Assembly (NCBI RefSeq): GCF_030269515.1
Contig: NZ_BSTM01000018.1
Location: forward strand, 88,332-152,331
Direction: 5' to 3'
DNA length: 64,000 nt
From: Actinomadura sp. NBRC 104412
GTDB taxonomy: Bacteria; Actinomycetota; Actinomycetes; Streptosporangiales; Streptosporangiaceae
Below the pieces are notes generated by a model that did not search any database, was not told where the DNA came from, and saw only the letters and a list, made by a program, of their open reading frames with translations. Below, piece after piece: positions 16,121 through 23,498 of this stretch (position 1 is its first letter; every line of letters starts with the position of its first letter). A program made the translations under genes and the position numbers.

Positions 16121-17143
16121 TCAATCGGGCAGTATGCGAAGATTCGCGAAGACCGGAGGGTCTGGGGCACACCTTGGATACCGACCTTCCACACCCTTGA
16201 GCAGCGGGCACTTGGGCGGGTCGTCTGGGTCGTTGGGGTGATCTGGCGCTGGTTCGGTCTTACCGAGGAGGACGACTAACCGCGCCACGCCGCTTTCCGG
16301 CTGGGGCGGGACGCTTGGGGCGCTGCGGACGGATCCGTTCGATGGTGCCCGTCCCATGCCTTGAGTGGGTGAGGGTGGAACGTACGTTTCGCCGTTGGTT
16401 TGGCCAGGGGTGGTGAAGAGGAGCTTCCAGCCCAGGAGGCTGCCCAGGGTCAGGAGGACCAGGGCGGCGGCCAGGGCGATGCGGCGGCGGCCGGGGGACG
16501 TAGGTGCGGGCTGTGCGATGGGCAGGCGAATGGGGATGGGTTCGCGGGATGTGGCGGGGCGGGGTGGGGGTGGCTTGATGCAGAGCCAGATCGGTGGGTC
16601 GGCGTGGATCCTTGTGAAGTCGCCGGCGTGCAGATTCTCGCCGAACTCGGGTTCGACGTAGTTGCGGAAAAGGCCGTCATCGATGACGACGAGGACGGTT
16701 CCGGGCAGGGCGTTACGGAGGGCGTCCTGGAGGCGGGGCAGTTCGGCTTCGAGGACGGCCTGGTCGCGTCCGGGGCCGATGAGGCCGCCGGGGACCTCCT
16801 CGCTCGGGCCGCAGGAGAACGCCAGGATCGCCGCGACCTGGTCGGCCTCGTCGGCGTGCCGGTTGTGCCGCGCGAGCTGACGCAGCAGCGAGTCGGGCAG
16901 CCTTTCCACGGCGCCGTCGTGGCCGGTCGCCACGGGCATCGCGTAGAGCAGGCCGTCGGCCTCCCCGACCCTGACCACCGCGTCCTGGGGGGCGCCGACG
17001 GCCTCGGCGGCGCCGTCCATGAACGTCTTCATCAGGTTCAGCTGCCGGGTCCGGACGTGTACGGGACGTCCCGTGGCCGGGCCGAACGTCACGAGAAGAT
17101 GCAGTGGACCCGCACGGCCACGTTGCCGTGTCGCGTTCTTCAT
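16121..17143 (-). CDS. membrane-anchored degenerate class III cyclase-like protein
   Basis: 340 residues. The first 185 fit the cyclase-fold pattern of the genes at 18123 and 18656: LHLLVTFGPATG (first strand), VVRVGEADGLLYAMP (hairpin), AILAFSCGP, GPGRDQAVLEAELPRLQDA, VLVVIDDGLFRNYV, and DFTRIHADPPIWLCIKPP at the domain end. The first metal Asp is missing and only the Asp of EADG remains, so catalysis is unlikely. A proline-rich linker, one membrane helix (RRIALAAALVLLTLGSLLG) and an outside tail of about 95 residues follow. ATG 17143 has no clear ribosome binding site. It lies 88 bases downstream of the Crp-type gene on the same strand. Confidence 0.62.
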   Translation of the reverse strand: MKNATRQRGRAGPLHLLVTFGPATGRPVHVRTRQLNLMKTFMDGAAEAVGAPQDAVVRVGEADGLLYAMPVATGHDGAVERLPDSLLRQLARHNRHADEADQVAAILAFSCGPSEEVPGGLIGPGRDQAVLEAELPRLQDALRNALPGTVLVVIDDGLFRNYVEPEFGENLHAGDFTRIHADPPIWLCIKPPPPRPATSREPIPIRLPIAQPAPTSPGRRRIALAAALVLLTLGSLLGWKLLFTTPGQTNGETYVPPSPTQGMGRAPSNGSVRSAPSVPPQPESGVARLVVLLGKTEPAPDHPNDPDDPPKCPLLKGVEGRYPRCAPDPPVFANLRILPD

Positions 17144-17230
17144 AGCGGTAGAGCATGCCGCGCCACGCGAAGTGTTGCGAAGCGGGTTGGGCCATCGGAT
17201 CGGCGCTGTGCACGGTCCATGACACAACGG

Positions 17231-17947
17231 TCAGGATCGCGCCAGCTCTTTGAGCCGTTGCATGTCCAGCACGATGATGGTCTTCCGCCCGGTCTTGAGA
17301 ACGCCGTCCTTGCCGAGCCTCCTCAGGACGCCGTTCACCCTGTTGCGCTTGGTGCTGACGTACGAGCCGAGTTCCTCCTGGGTCATCCCGACGGCCAGTT
17401 CCAGGCCGTCACGGGTTTCGCGGCCGTGGCGCTCGGTCAGCTCGACGAGGGCGCGCGCCAGGCGGATCTCCAGGCTGCGGGGGCCGTCCGAGTGGCGCCT
17501 CATCTGCGCCCGCGCCTTCTCCCCCATGGCCACCTCGAGCCCGCGGCGGATCTCCGGCCGCTCGCGGGCGATCTCGCTCAGCGCGGCGAACGGGACGGCC
17601 ACCACCAGGTTGTCGCGCAGGCTGGTCCTGACCGTGGCGCTGCGCGGGCCGCCGTCCATGAACGCGAACTCGCCGACGACGTCGCCGCTGGAGCGGATGT
17701 CGTGCAGCACGCACCCACGCGGCTTCCGATCGGTGAAGACCTTGACCGCGCCATGGACCAGCAGGAACACCGAGTCGCCCGGCTCGCCCTCCCGGATCAG
17801 GGTCACCCCCTCGCCGTGGGCCTGCGGCTTCCCACGCCTCAGCAGGTCCTTGGCGTCCTGGTCGGGCAGGCCGGACAGGAAGCTGGCGTCTGGCCAGGTG
17901 TCCCAGTGCCGCCGGACCAGAGCGTCGGCGTCATACTTGTCGATCAT
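17231..17947 (-). CDS. Crp/Fnr-family transcriptional regulator
   Basis: 238 residues from ATG 17947; a GTG at 18007 would add 20. The cNMP-binding beta-roll runs from about residue 30 to 140: LIREGEPGDSVFLLVHGAVK, then DVVGEFAFMDGGPRSATVR, which corresponds to the phosphate-binding cassette. A dimer helix and winged helix-turn-helix follow (MTQEELGSYVSTKRNRVNGV, LRRLGKDGVL). The intact GE-F-x7-R-x-A-T pattern suggests that it can bind a cyclic nucleotide. It is divergent from the cyclase-like pair at 18123 and 18656 and upstream of a cyclase-like membrane protein, so it is the obvious candidate reader of their product. Confidence 0.85.
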   Translation of the reverse strand: MIDKYDADALVRRHWDTWPDASFLSGLPDQDAKDLLRRGKPQAHGEGVTLIREGEPGDSVFLLVHGAVKVFTDRKPRGCVLHDIRSSGDVVGEFAFMDGGPRSATVRTSLRDNLVVAVPFAALSEIARERPEIRRGLEVAMGEKARAQMRRHSDGPRSLEIRLARALVELTERHGRETRDGLELAVGMTQEELGSYVSTKRNRVNGVLRRLGKDGVLKTGRKTIIVLDMQRLKELARS

Positions 17948-18106
17948 CGTGAGTTCCAAAATGATCTCGTGCGGTTTCCGGGCCGCACCGAGCTCGTACT
18001 TCGGCACGCGAAGCCCACCCCCGGCTCTCCGCGCACGGGTGCATATGCGAATGCATCGAATGGTACACAGGAAGGGCAGTCACGCCCGCCCCTCCCGTCC
18101 GCGGGA

Positions 18107-18121
18107 GTTAACGTCGTTAAC
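18107..18121. promoter_or_regulatory. perfect 15-bp palindrome upstream of cyclase-like pair
   Basis: GTTAACGTCGTTAAC has 7-base arms around a central T and ends two bases before the start codon at 18123. It lies in the divergent region between the Crp-type gene and the cyclase-like pair. Its position would let a bound regulator block transcription or ribosome access. An imperfect dyad (ATGCGAATGCATCGAAT, 18045-18061) lies further upstream. Binding by the Crp-type protein is inferred only. Confidence 0.55.
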
Positions 18122-18122
18122 C

Positions 18123-18659
18123 ATGACATATGTACCTCACCAACTTCATCTGTTCTGGCATGTGCGCGACGACGCGGGCGCCATTCGCCGGTCGGTTTCG
18201 ACGCTCCGCGACGTTGAAAAGATTATTCGCGGCACGCTGGAGGAGGCGGGCGTCCCGTCCCGCGGGACCTGGACCCGGGCGGGTGCGGGCGGGTGGGCGG
18301 TGACGCTGCCCGCCGACGCGGACGTGCCGTCCGTCCTCGCCGAGGTGCCACGGCGGGCGGCGGCCAGGCTCGCGCTTCACAACGGGCGCCGCGTCCCGGA
18401 GGCCCGGCTCCGGCTGCTCGTCGCGTTCGCGATGGGGCCCACCGTCGGCGGACCGGACGGGCCGGTCGGCCAGGGCCCGCGCGTCGCCGAACGGCTGGCC
18501 CGCCTGGTCGCGGCGCAGGAGGAGGCGGAGGCGCCGTTCGCGGTGGTCCTGTCGCGCGCTCTGTACGAGCAGTACGTCGCGCCGGGCTTCCGTCTGGACC
18601 TGAGCCCGGACGCCTTCCGGCCGGTCGCGGTGGACGGCACGAAGGCGTGGCTGGCATGA
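18123..18659 (+). CDS. degenerate class III cyclase-like protein
   Basis: 178 residues. The fold pattern matches the next gene: LHLFWHVRDDAG (first strand), then AGAGGWAVTLP where the active partner has GDG, then RLRLLVAFAMGP, GPRVAERLARLVAA, FAVVLSRALYEQYV and FRPVAVDGTKAWL at the end. Neither metal-binding aspartate is at its expected place, so this is a pseudo-cyclase. ATG 18123 has GGGAG about 13 bases upstream, with the palindrome in between. The stop overlaps the start of the next gene (ATGA). A regulatory or heterodimeric partner role is inferred. Confidence 0.62.
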   Translation: MTYVPHQLHLFWHVRDDAGAIRRSVSTLRDVEKIIRGTLEEAGVPSRGTWTRAGAGGWAVTLPADADVPSVLAEVPRRAAARLALHNGRRVPEARLRLLVAFAMGPTVGGPDGPVGQGPRVAERLARLVAAQEEAEAPFAVVLSRALYEQYVAPGFRLDLSPDAFRPVAVDGTKAWLA

Positions 18660-19267
18660 GCGGGGCCGCGAGCACGGACGCGCGGACGGCCTTGTGCTGC
18701 GCGGCGGACATCGTCCGCTGGAGCACCCGGCGTACGCCTGAGCAGCTGTTCGCGCAGGACGAGATGAACGAGGTCATGCTGAACGCGCTCCGCTCGGCCG
18801 GGCTGCCGGAGCGGATCGACCAGACGGCGGGGGACGGCACCCTGGTGGTGGCGCCCGGCGACATCGATCCGACCGTGGTGATACCGGACCTCCTGTACGC
18901 GCTGCGCGTCGAGTTGCGCGCGAGGAACGCCCTGCTCATGCCGCCCGCGCGGATACGGCTGCGGGTCTCGCTGACCATGGGTCTGGTTCCGGCCGGTTCG
19001 CTGGGCTTCGGCGGGGACACGATCGTCCGCTGTTTCCGGCTGCTCAACAGTCCTCCCGTCAAGGAGGCCCTCGCTCTCCTCCCCGAGGCCGATCTGGCCG
19101 TGATCGTCTCTGGGGTGCTCTATGACGACGTGGTGCGGCACGGCTTCCGGTCCCCCTGTCCGGAGGAGTTCCGGAGGGTGCGCTGTGCGCCGCCCGGCAC
19201 GGACTTCGGCGAGGATGCCTGGCTCTACGTTCCCGGCCCGTGGACGGAGGGCGACATCGATATCTAG
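18656..19267 (+). CDS. class III nucleotidyl-cyclase-like protein with both metal aspartates
   Basis: 203 residues, a bare cyclase domain. CCAADIVRWS carries the first metal Asp and QTAGDGTLVVAP the second; RIRLRVSLTMGLV, GGDTIVRCFRLLNS and LAVIVSGVLYDDVV follow, then a DAWLYVP ending that recurs in the 6055-7245 protein. The Asn of N-x3-R is Val, the Arg is kept. It has no sensor domain of its own. It overlaps the degenerate partner by four bases (ATGA), suggesting 1:1 synthesis and a heterodimer. Nucleotide preference cannot be told. Confidence 0.68.
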   Translation: MSGAASTDARTALCCAADIVRWSTRRTPEQLFAQDEMNEVMLNALRSAGLPERIDQTAGDGTLVVAPGDIDPTVVIPDLLYALRVELRARNALLMPPARIRLRVSLTMGLVPAGSLGFGGDTIVRCFRLLNSPPVKEALALLPEADLAVIVSGVLYDDVVRHGFRSPCPEEFRRVRCAPPGTDFGEDAWLYVPGPWTEGDIDI

Positions 19268-19374
19268 TCAAATACGACAGCGCCGGTCATCCTTCGTCAA
19301 GAACGACGCAACAGGCCGGATGACCTCGGACGCCATGCCCGTCTTCTCCGGGGAACTCCCCTGTGGCCATTTTG

Positions 19375-19413
19375 TGCACCCGGTGCCATCGCAACATCCT
19401 GCACCCGGTGCCA
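19375..19413. repeat. two direct repeats with palindromic core
   Basis: TGCACCCGGTGCCA occurs at 19375-19388 and 19400-19413, a 25-base period. Each copy contains the dyad GCACC-C-GGTGC. They lie about 130 bases upstream of the DUF5753 gene in an otherwise gene-free 277-base gap and look like a pair of operator sites. Confidence 0.5.
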
Positions 19414-19544
19414 AAGAAACGGCTGTCAAGTGAAATCCCAGCGTTCACGGTGAATGTAGGTTTCGCCGGACTTCTTGCGAAGCCGGGGGCTAGGCTGCGC
19501 TGCCATGAAAAGGTCCCGTCCGGCCGGAAAGGTGATCGTAGACC

Positions 19545-20618
19545 GTGCCCGATGATCCCGCAGCCATGATCCATTCCCTCGTCGGCGAGTTCGCGAGGCT
19601 GCGCGCATCGGCCGGTCAACCCTCGCTCGCCCTGATCGAGCGGAGGTCGGAGCGGCTCCAGGCGGCCCGCACCGCGACGTACGGCGTGCGCGTGACCCGG
19701 CTGCCGCGCTCCACCGTGCACGACCTGCTTCACCGCGACCACACGCGCCCGCCCAGGACGGAACTGGCCGAGTCGCTGTGGGCCGTGCTGTGCGATCTCG
19801 CCGCCGAGAAGGGCCGTCCCCCGCGGCCGGACGGCCTGAACCTGCTGCGGCTCCGCCTCGACGCGATCAACGCCGCCTGGCAAGCGCGTCCCGTGGCGAC
19901 CAAGAGCGCCCCGGACGGCGTGAGCACGGCGTTCGGGAAGGCACCCGCCACGTGCGACAGGGACAGGGACGAGGACGCCCAGCGCAGATGGCTGCTGGAC
20001 TCGGCCGCGCGCAACACCGAGAACGCGTGGTGGCATGTCGGCCGCCATCTCGTGCCGGAATGGCTGGGGCCCTACCTGACCCTGGAACGCCGGGCCCGCC
20101 TCGTCCGCTCCTACGCGCCGCGTTTCATCCCCGGGCTGCTCCAGACGGAGGCGTACGCGCGGGCCGCGTTCCGGCGGGACCGTCCCACGGCGTCCACACC
20201 GGAACTGGACGGCCTCGTGCACCTGCGCATGCGCCGGCAGGAACCGCTGTGGCAGCCGAACGGGCTGAGGCTCTGGGCCATCATCGACGAAGGCGTCCTG
20301 CGCAACCCCATCTGCGGCGACGAGGCGATGCGCCGCCAGATCGACCATCTCTGCCGGGTCGCCGCGCTCCCGCCCGTGACCATCCAGGTGATGCCCGAGG
20401 ACGCGCACGGCCACGACTCCGCCGACGGACCGCTCAGCCTGCTGCGTTTCGGGGAGCGGCGGCTGCCGGATGTGGCCTTCGTCGAGCAGCGCGACTACGG
20501 CCTCTATCCGACGCGGAGCAACGACGTCGGCCATTACCGCGCCTTGCTGGGGCGTCTCGCGATCGAGGCCCTCTCGCCGGAGGACAGCGAGCGGCTGCTG
20601 CGCGGGCTCCGGGGGTGA
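19545..20618 (+). CDS. DUF5753-domain regulator with atypical N-terminal helix-turn-helix
   Basis: 357 residues. The C-terminal two thirds are a DUF5753 domain: LVRSYAPRFIPGLLQTEAYA, RQIDHLCRVAALP, VTIQVMPEDAHGH, VAFVEQRDYGLYPT. The N-terminal 90 residues do not show the usual XRE signature; RLPRSTVHDLLHRDHTRPP looks like a recognition helix of a divergent helix-turn-helix. GTG 19545 has AAAGGTGATC upstream; ATG 19566 is an alternative. No DUF397 gene follows; instead an AdoMet methyltransferase begins 73 bases on, on the same strand. Ligand unknown. Confidence 0.72.
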   Translation: MPDDPAAMIHSLVGEFARLRASAGQPSLALIERRSERLQAARTATYGVRVTRLPRSTVHDLLHRDHTRPPRTELAESLWAVLCDLAAEKGRPPRPDGLNLLRLRLDAINAAWQARPVATKSAPDGVSTAFGKAPATCDRDRDEDAQRRWLLDSAARNTENAWWHVGRHLVPEWLGPYLTLERRARLVRSYAPRFIPGLLQTEAYARAAFRRDRPTASTPELDGLVHLRMRRQEPLWQPNGLRLWAIIDEGVLRNPICGDEAMRRQIDHLCRVAALPPVTIQVMPEDAHGHDSADGPLSLLRFGERRLPDVAFVEQRDYGLYPTRSNDVGHYRALLGRLAIEALSPEDSERLLRGLRG

Positions 20619-20691
20619 ACGCGTTCTAGGCTCGCGGCGCGCCGTCTGTTCTCATGGGAAGAACGCCACCGACCCCCACGGAAGGGCGATC

Positions 20692-21519
20692 ATGGGAAGC
20701 GACGAGCGCGACTTCTTCGCCAGCGCCGAGAAGGACCTCATGGCGGGGATCGACACCAGCGTTCCGCATTCGGCGCGGATCTGGAACTACTGGCTGGGCG
20801 GCAAGGACAACTTCCAGGTCGACCAGGAGGCCGGGGACGCCTACACGGCGGTGTTCCCCGGGATCGTCGAGCTGGCGCGCATCTCCCGCGAGTTCCTGGG
20901 ACGCGCCGTCCGCCATCTGACCGCGGAGGAGGGCGTCCGGCAGTTCCTGGACGTCGGGACCGGGCTGCCGACCGAGGAGAACACCCATCAGGTCGCGCAG
21001 CGGATCGCCCCCGACTCGCGGATCGTCTACGTCGACAACGACCCGCTCGTCCTCGTCCACGCCCGCGCGTTGCTGTCGAGCCACCCGGAGGGCGCCACCC
21101 ATTATGTGGAGGCCGATCTCCACGAGCCCGAGAAGATCATCGGTCTGGCCCGCGAGCACCTGGACTTCGACGAGCCCGTCGCGCTGATGCTGATGGGCAT
21201 CATGGGCCATGTCACGGACGACGACGAGGCGCTCTCGATCGTCCGGCGCCTGCTCGCGCCGCTCCCGTCCGGCAGCTACCTGGTGCTGGAGGACGGCACC
21301 GACACCGACGCCGCCTTCCTGGAGGCCCAGAAGGGCTACGACGACACCGGCGCCGTCCCGTACCGGCTGCGCAGTCCCGCGCAGATCGCCCGGTTCTTCG
21401 AGGGGCTGGAGCCGCTGGATCCGGGCGTGGTCTCCCTCCCCCTGTGGAGGCCCGACCCGAGCCCCCTGGGTCCGCCCGCCGAGGCCCATGCCTACGGCGG
21501 GATCGGCCGCAAGCCGTGA
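20692..21519 (+). CDS. S-adenosylmethionine-dependent methyltransferase (PF04672 type)
   Basis: 275 residues. The family hallmarks are HSARIWNYWLGGKDNFQVDQ near residue 25 and the AdoMet motif FLDVGTGLPTEENTHQVA near 85, followed by VYVDNDPLVL and DFDEPVALMLMGIMGHV. This group is very common in actinomycetes, often next to DUF5753/DUF397 regulators, and its substrates are largely unknown. ATG 20692 follows GGAAGGGCGATC. It probably shares a transcript with the DUF5753 gene. Confidence 0.82.
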   Translation: MGSDERDFFASAEKDLMAGIDTSVPHSARIWNYWLGGKDNFQVDQEAGDAYTAVFPGIVELARISREFLGRAVRHLTAEEGVRQFLDVGTGLPTEENTHQVAQRIAPDSRIVYVDNDPLVLVHARALLSSHPEGATHYVEADLHEPEKIIGLAREHLDFDEPVALMLMGIMGHVTDDDEALSIVRRLLAPLPSGSYLVLEDGTDTDAAFLEAQKGYDDTGAVPYRLRSPAQIARFFEGLEPLDPGVVSLPLWRPDPSPLGPPAEAHAYGGIGRKP

Positions 21520-21528
21520 GCCGCCCGG

Positions 21529-21552
21529 CGTTCCCTACACCCCGAGGGAACG
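21529..21552. terminator. hairpin between convergent genes
   Basis: CGTTCCCT and AGGGAACG form an 8-bp stem around an 8-base loop. It lies 10 bases past the methyltransferase stop and overlaps the last codons of the convergent acyl-CoA dehydrogenase, so it could serve both directions. Confidence 0.5.
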
Positions 21553-22677
21553 GCCGATGATCTCCTTCATGATCTCGGTCGTGCCGCCGAAGATGGTCTG
21601 GATGCGGACGTCCTGGTACGCCTTGGCGATCGGGTACTCGGTCATGTAGCCGTACCCGCCGTGGAGCTGGACGCAGCGGTCGACGACGCGCTTGAGCAGC
21701 TCGGTGTTCCAGTACTTGAGCATCGCGGCCTCTTCGGCGCTCAGCTCGCCCCTGCTCTCCTTGAGGATGCACTCGTCGGTGAACGAGCGGGTGACGGTGA
21801 GCTCGGTCTTCATCTCCGCGAGCGTGAACCGGTTGTGCTGGAATCTGCCGATCGGCCGCCCGAACGCCTCCCGGGTCTTGCAGTACTCCAGGGTCTGCTC
21901 GAAGGCGGCCTCGGCCCCCGCCTGGGCGGTGGCGCCGATCGACAGCCGCTCGCGGGCGAGGTTCTGCATCAGGTAGATGAACCCCATGCCCTCCTCGCCG
22001 AGGAGGTTGGCCTGGGGGACGCGGACGTTGTCGAAGAACAGCTCGGCGGTGTCCTGGGCGTGCATGCCGACCTTGTCGAGGTTGCGGCCCCGTTCGAAGC
22101 CCTCCATGCCGCGCTCGACCATCAGCAGGCTGACGCCGTGCGCCCCGGCGGACGGGTCGGTCTTGGCGACCACGATCACCAGGTCGGCCAGGATGCCGTT
22201 CGAGATGAAGGTCTTGGAGCCGTTCAGCACGTAGTCGTCGCCGTCCCGCACCGCGGTGGTCTTGATGCCCTGCAGGTCCGAGCCCGCCGCCGGCTCGGTC
22301 ATCGCGATGGCGGTGATCAGCTCGCCCGAGCAGTAGCCGGGCAGCCAGCGCCGCTTCTGCTCCTCCGAGCACAGCTTGAGCAGGTAGCTCCCGTTGATGT
22401 CGTTGTGGACGGCGAAGCCGGGGCCGTGCACGTTGGCCCGCGCCAGCTCCTCGTTCAGGACGACGTAGTAGCGGTAGTCGGCGATGCCGCCCCCGCCGTA
22501 CTCCTCGGGGACCTCGATGCCGAGCAGGCCCTGCCGCCCGGCGGCCAGCCACACCTCGCGGGAGACGATGCCGTCCCGCTCCCACTGCTCGTGGTACGGG
22601 GTGATCTCCTTCGCGATGAAGGACCGCACCATGTCGCGGAACGCCTCGTGCTCGTCGGTGAAGATCTCACGTGCCAT
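21535..22677 (-). CDS. acyl-CoA dehydrogenase, long-chain type
   Basis: 380 residues with full acyl-CoA dehydrogenase architecture: AMTEPAAGSDLQGIKT in the FAD/substrate region, AFGRPIGRFQHNRFTLAEMK, and the C-terminal CVQLHGGYGYMTEYPIAKAY followed by QTIFGGTTEIMKEIIGRSL. The Glu of the medium-chain YEGT motif is Gly here (FGGT), as in long-chain/isovaleryl types, where the base comes from an earlier helix. It oxidises acyl-CoA to 2-enoyl-CoA with electron transfer flavoprotein as acceptor. It is divergent from a MerR regulator that shares an 80-base promoter region with it. Confidence 0.88.
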   Translation of the reverse strand: MAREIFTDEHEAFRDMVRSFIAKEITPYHEQWERDGIVSREVWLAAGRQGLLGIEVPEEYGGGGIADYRYYVVLNEELARANVHGPGFAVHNDINGSYLLKLCSEEQKRRWLPGYCSGELITAIAMTEPAAGSDLQGIKTTAVRDGDDYVLNGSKTFISNGILADLVIVVAKTDPSAGAHGVSLLMVERGMEGFERGRNLDKVGMHAQDTAELFFDNVRVPQANLLGEEGMGFIYLMQNLARERLSIGATAQAGAEAAFEQTLEYCKTREAFGRPIGRFQHNRFTLAEMKTELTVTRSFTDECILKESRGELSAEEAAMLKYWNTELLKRVVDRCVQLHGGYGYMTEYPIAKAYQDVRIQTIFGGTTEIMKEIIGRSLGV

Positions 22678-22723
22678 CCGGCGGGCTCCTCGCGCCTGGG
22701 TAAGTCATTCCTGACAGCAATAA

Positions 22724-22744
22724 TGTAACACTGGAGCTGTCACA
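22724..22744. promoter_or_regulatory. MerR-type operator candidate
   Basis: TGTAACA and TGTCACA, each itself near-palindromic, are separated by seven bases to form a dyad. It is centred in the divergent space between the acyl-CoA dehydrogenase and MerR genes. The layout fits auto- and divergent regulation by the MerR protein. Confidence 0.5.
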
Positions 22745-22757
22745 TAGGAGGCCAGGG

Positions 22758-23465
22758 TTGCCCGACGACGAGATGACGGTCGACGAGCTCGCCGCCCGCG
22801 CCGGCCTCACCGTCCGCACGGTGCGGTTCTACGCGGGGCGCGGCCTGCTCCCGCCGCCCCGCCTGCGCGGCCGCACCGGTTGGTACGGACCCGACCATCT
22901 CGCGCGGCTGGAGCTCGTCCGGGAACTCCAGGCGCTCGGCCTCACGCTGGCGGCGATCGAACGGCACATGGAGCGGATCCCGGACGACGCCTCCCCCGAG
23001 GACCTGGCCCTGCAACGCGCGCTGCTGTCCCCGTGGGCGCGCGAGGAGCCCGAGCGTCTCGACCGGAGCGAGCTCGACCGGCGCATCGGCCGCCGGCTCG
23101 ACGACGAGGCGCTGAAGAAGCTGGCCGCGCTCGGCGTGATCGAGCAGCGGCCGGACGGCACCGTCCTCCTGCTCGGGCCGGGCTCGCTCGGCACCGCGGC
23201 CGAACTGTCGGCACTGCCCCTGGACGCCCTGATCGCCATACACGAGTCGATCGAACGCCACACCTCGGAGCTGGCCGCCGAGCTCCAGCGCGTCTTCCAG
23301 GACACGGTCGTACGCCCGTACCGCGAACGGGGCCGCCCACCGGAGGAACGCGACGCCCTGCTGGAACTCGCCGTCAAGCTGAAACCCCTGATGATCCACT
23401 CCCTGGTCGAGTCCTTCCAGAGGGCCGTGGATCGCGCCATCCGGCAGTCGACCTCCCGCGACTGA
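22758..23465 (+). CDS. MerR-family transcriptional regulator
   Basis: 235 residues. The N-terminal MerR helix-turn-helix is clear: MTVDELAARAGLTVRTVRFY, then GLLPPPRLRGRTGWYGPDH and a leucine-rich dimer helix. The C-terminal domain (residues 100-235) is helical and unrecognised, with no cysteine cluster, so a metal sensor is unlikely; an organic or acyl ligand is more plausible given the neighbour. TTG 22758 follows GGAGG; ATG 22773 is an alternative. It probably controls the divergent acyl-CoA dehydrogenase. Confidence 0.83.
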   Translation: MPDDEMTVDELAARAGLTVRTVRFYAGRGLLPPPRLRGRTGWYGPDHLARLELVRELQALGLTLAAIERHMERIPDDASPEDLALQRALLSPWAREEPERLDRSELDRRIGRRLDDEALKKLAALGVIEQRPDGTVLLLGPGSLGTAAELSALPLDALIAIHESIERHTSELAAELQRVFQDTVVRPYRERGRPPEERDALLELAVKLKPLMIHSLVESFQRAVDRAIRQSTSRD

Positions 23466-23498
23466 CTCCAGCGCCCCGCCCGTCCGGTGCGGAACCCG

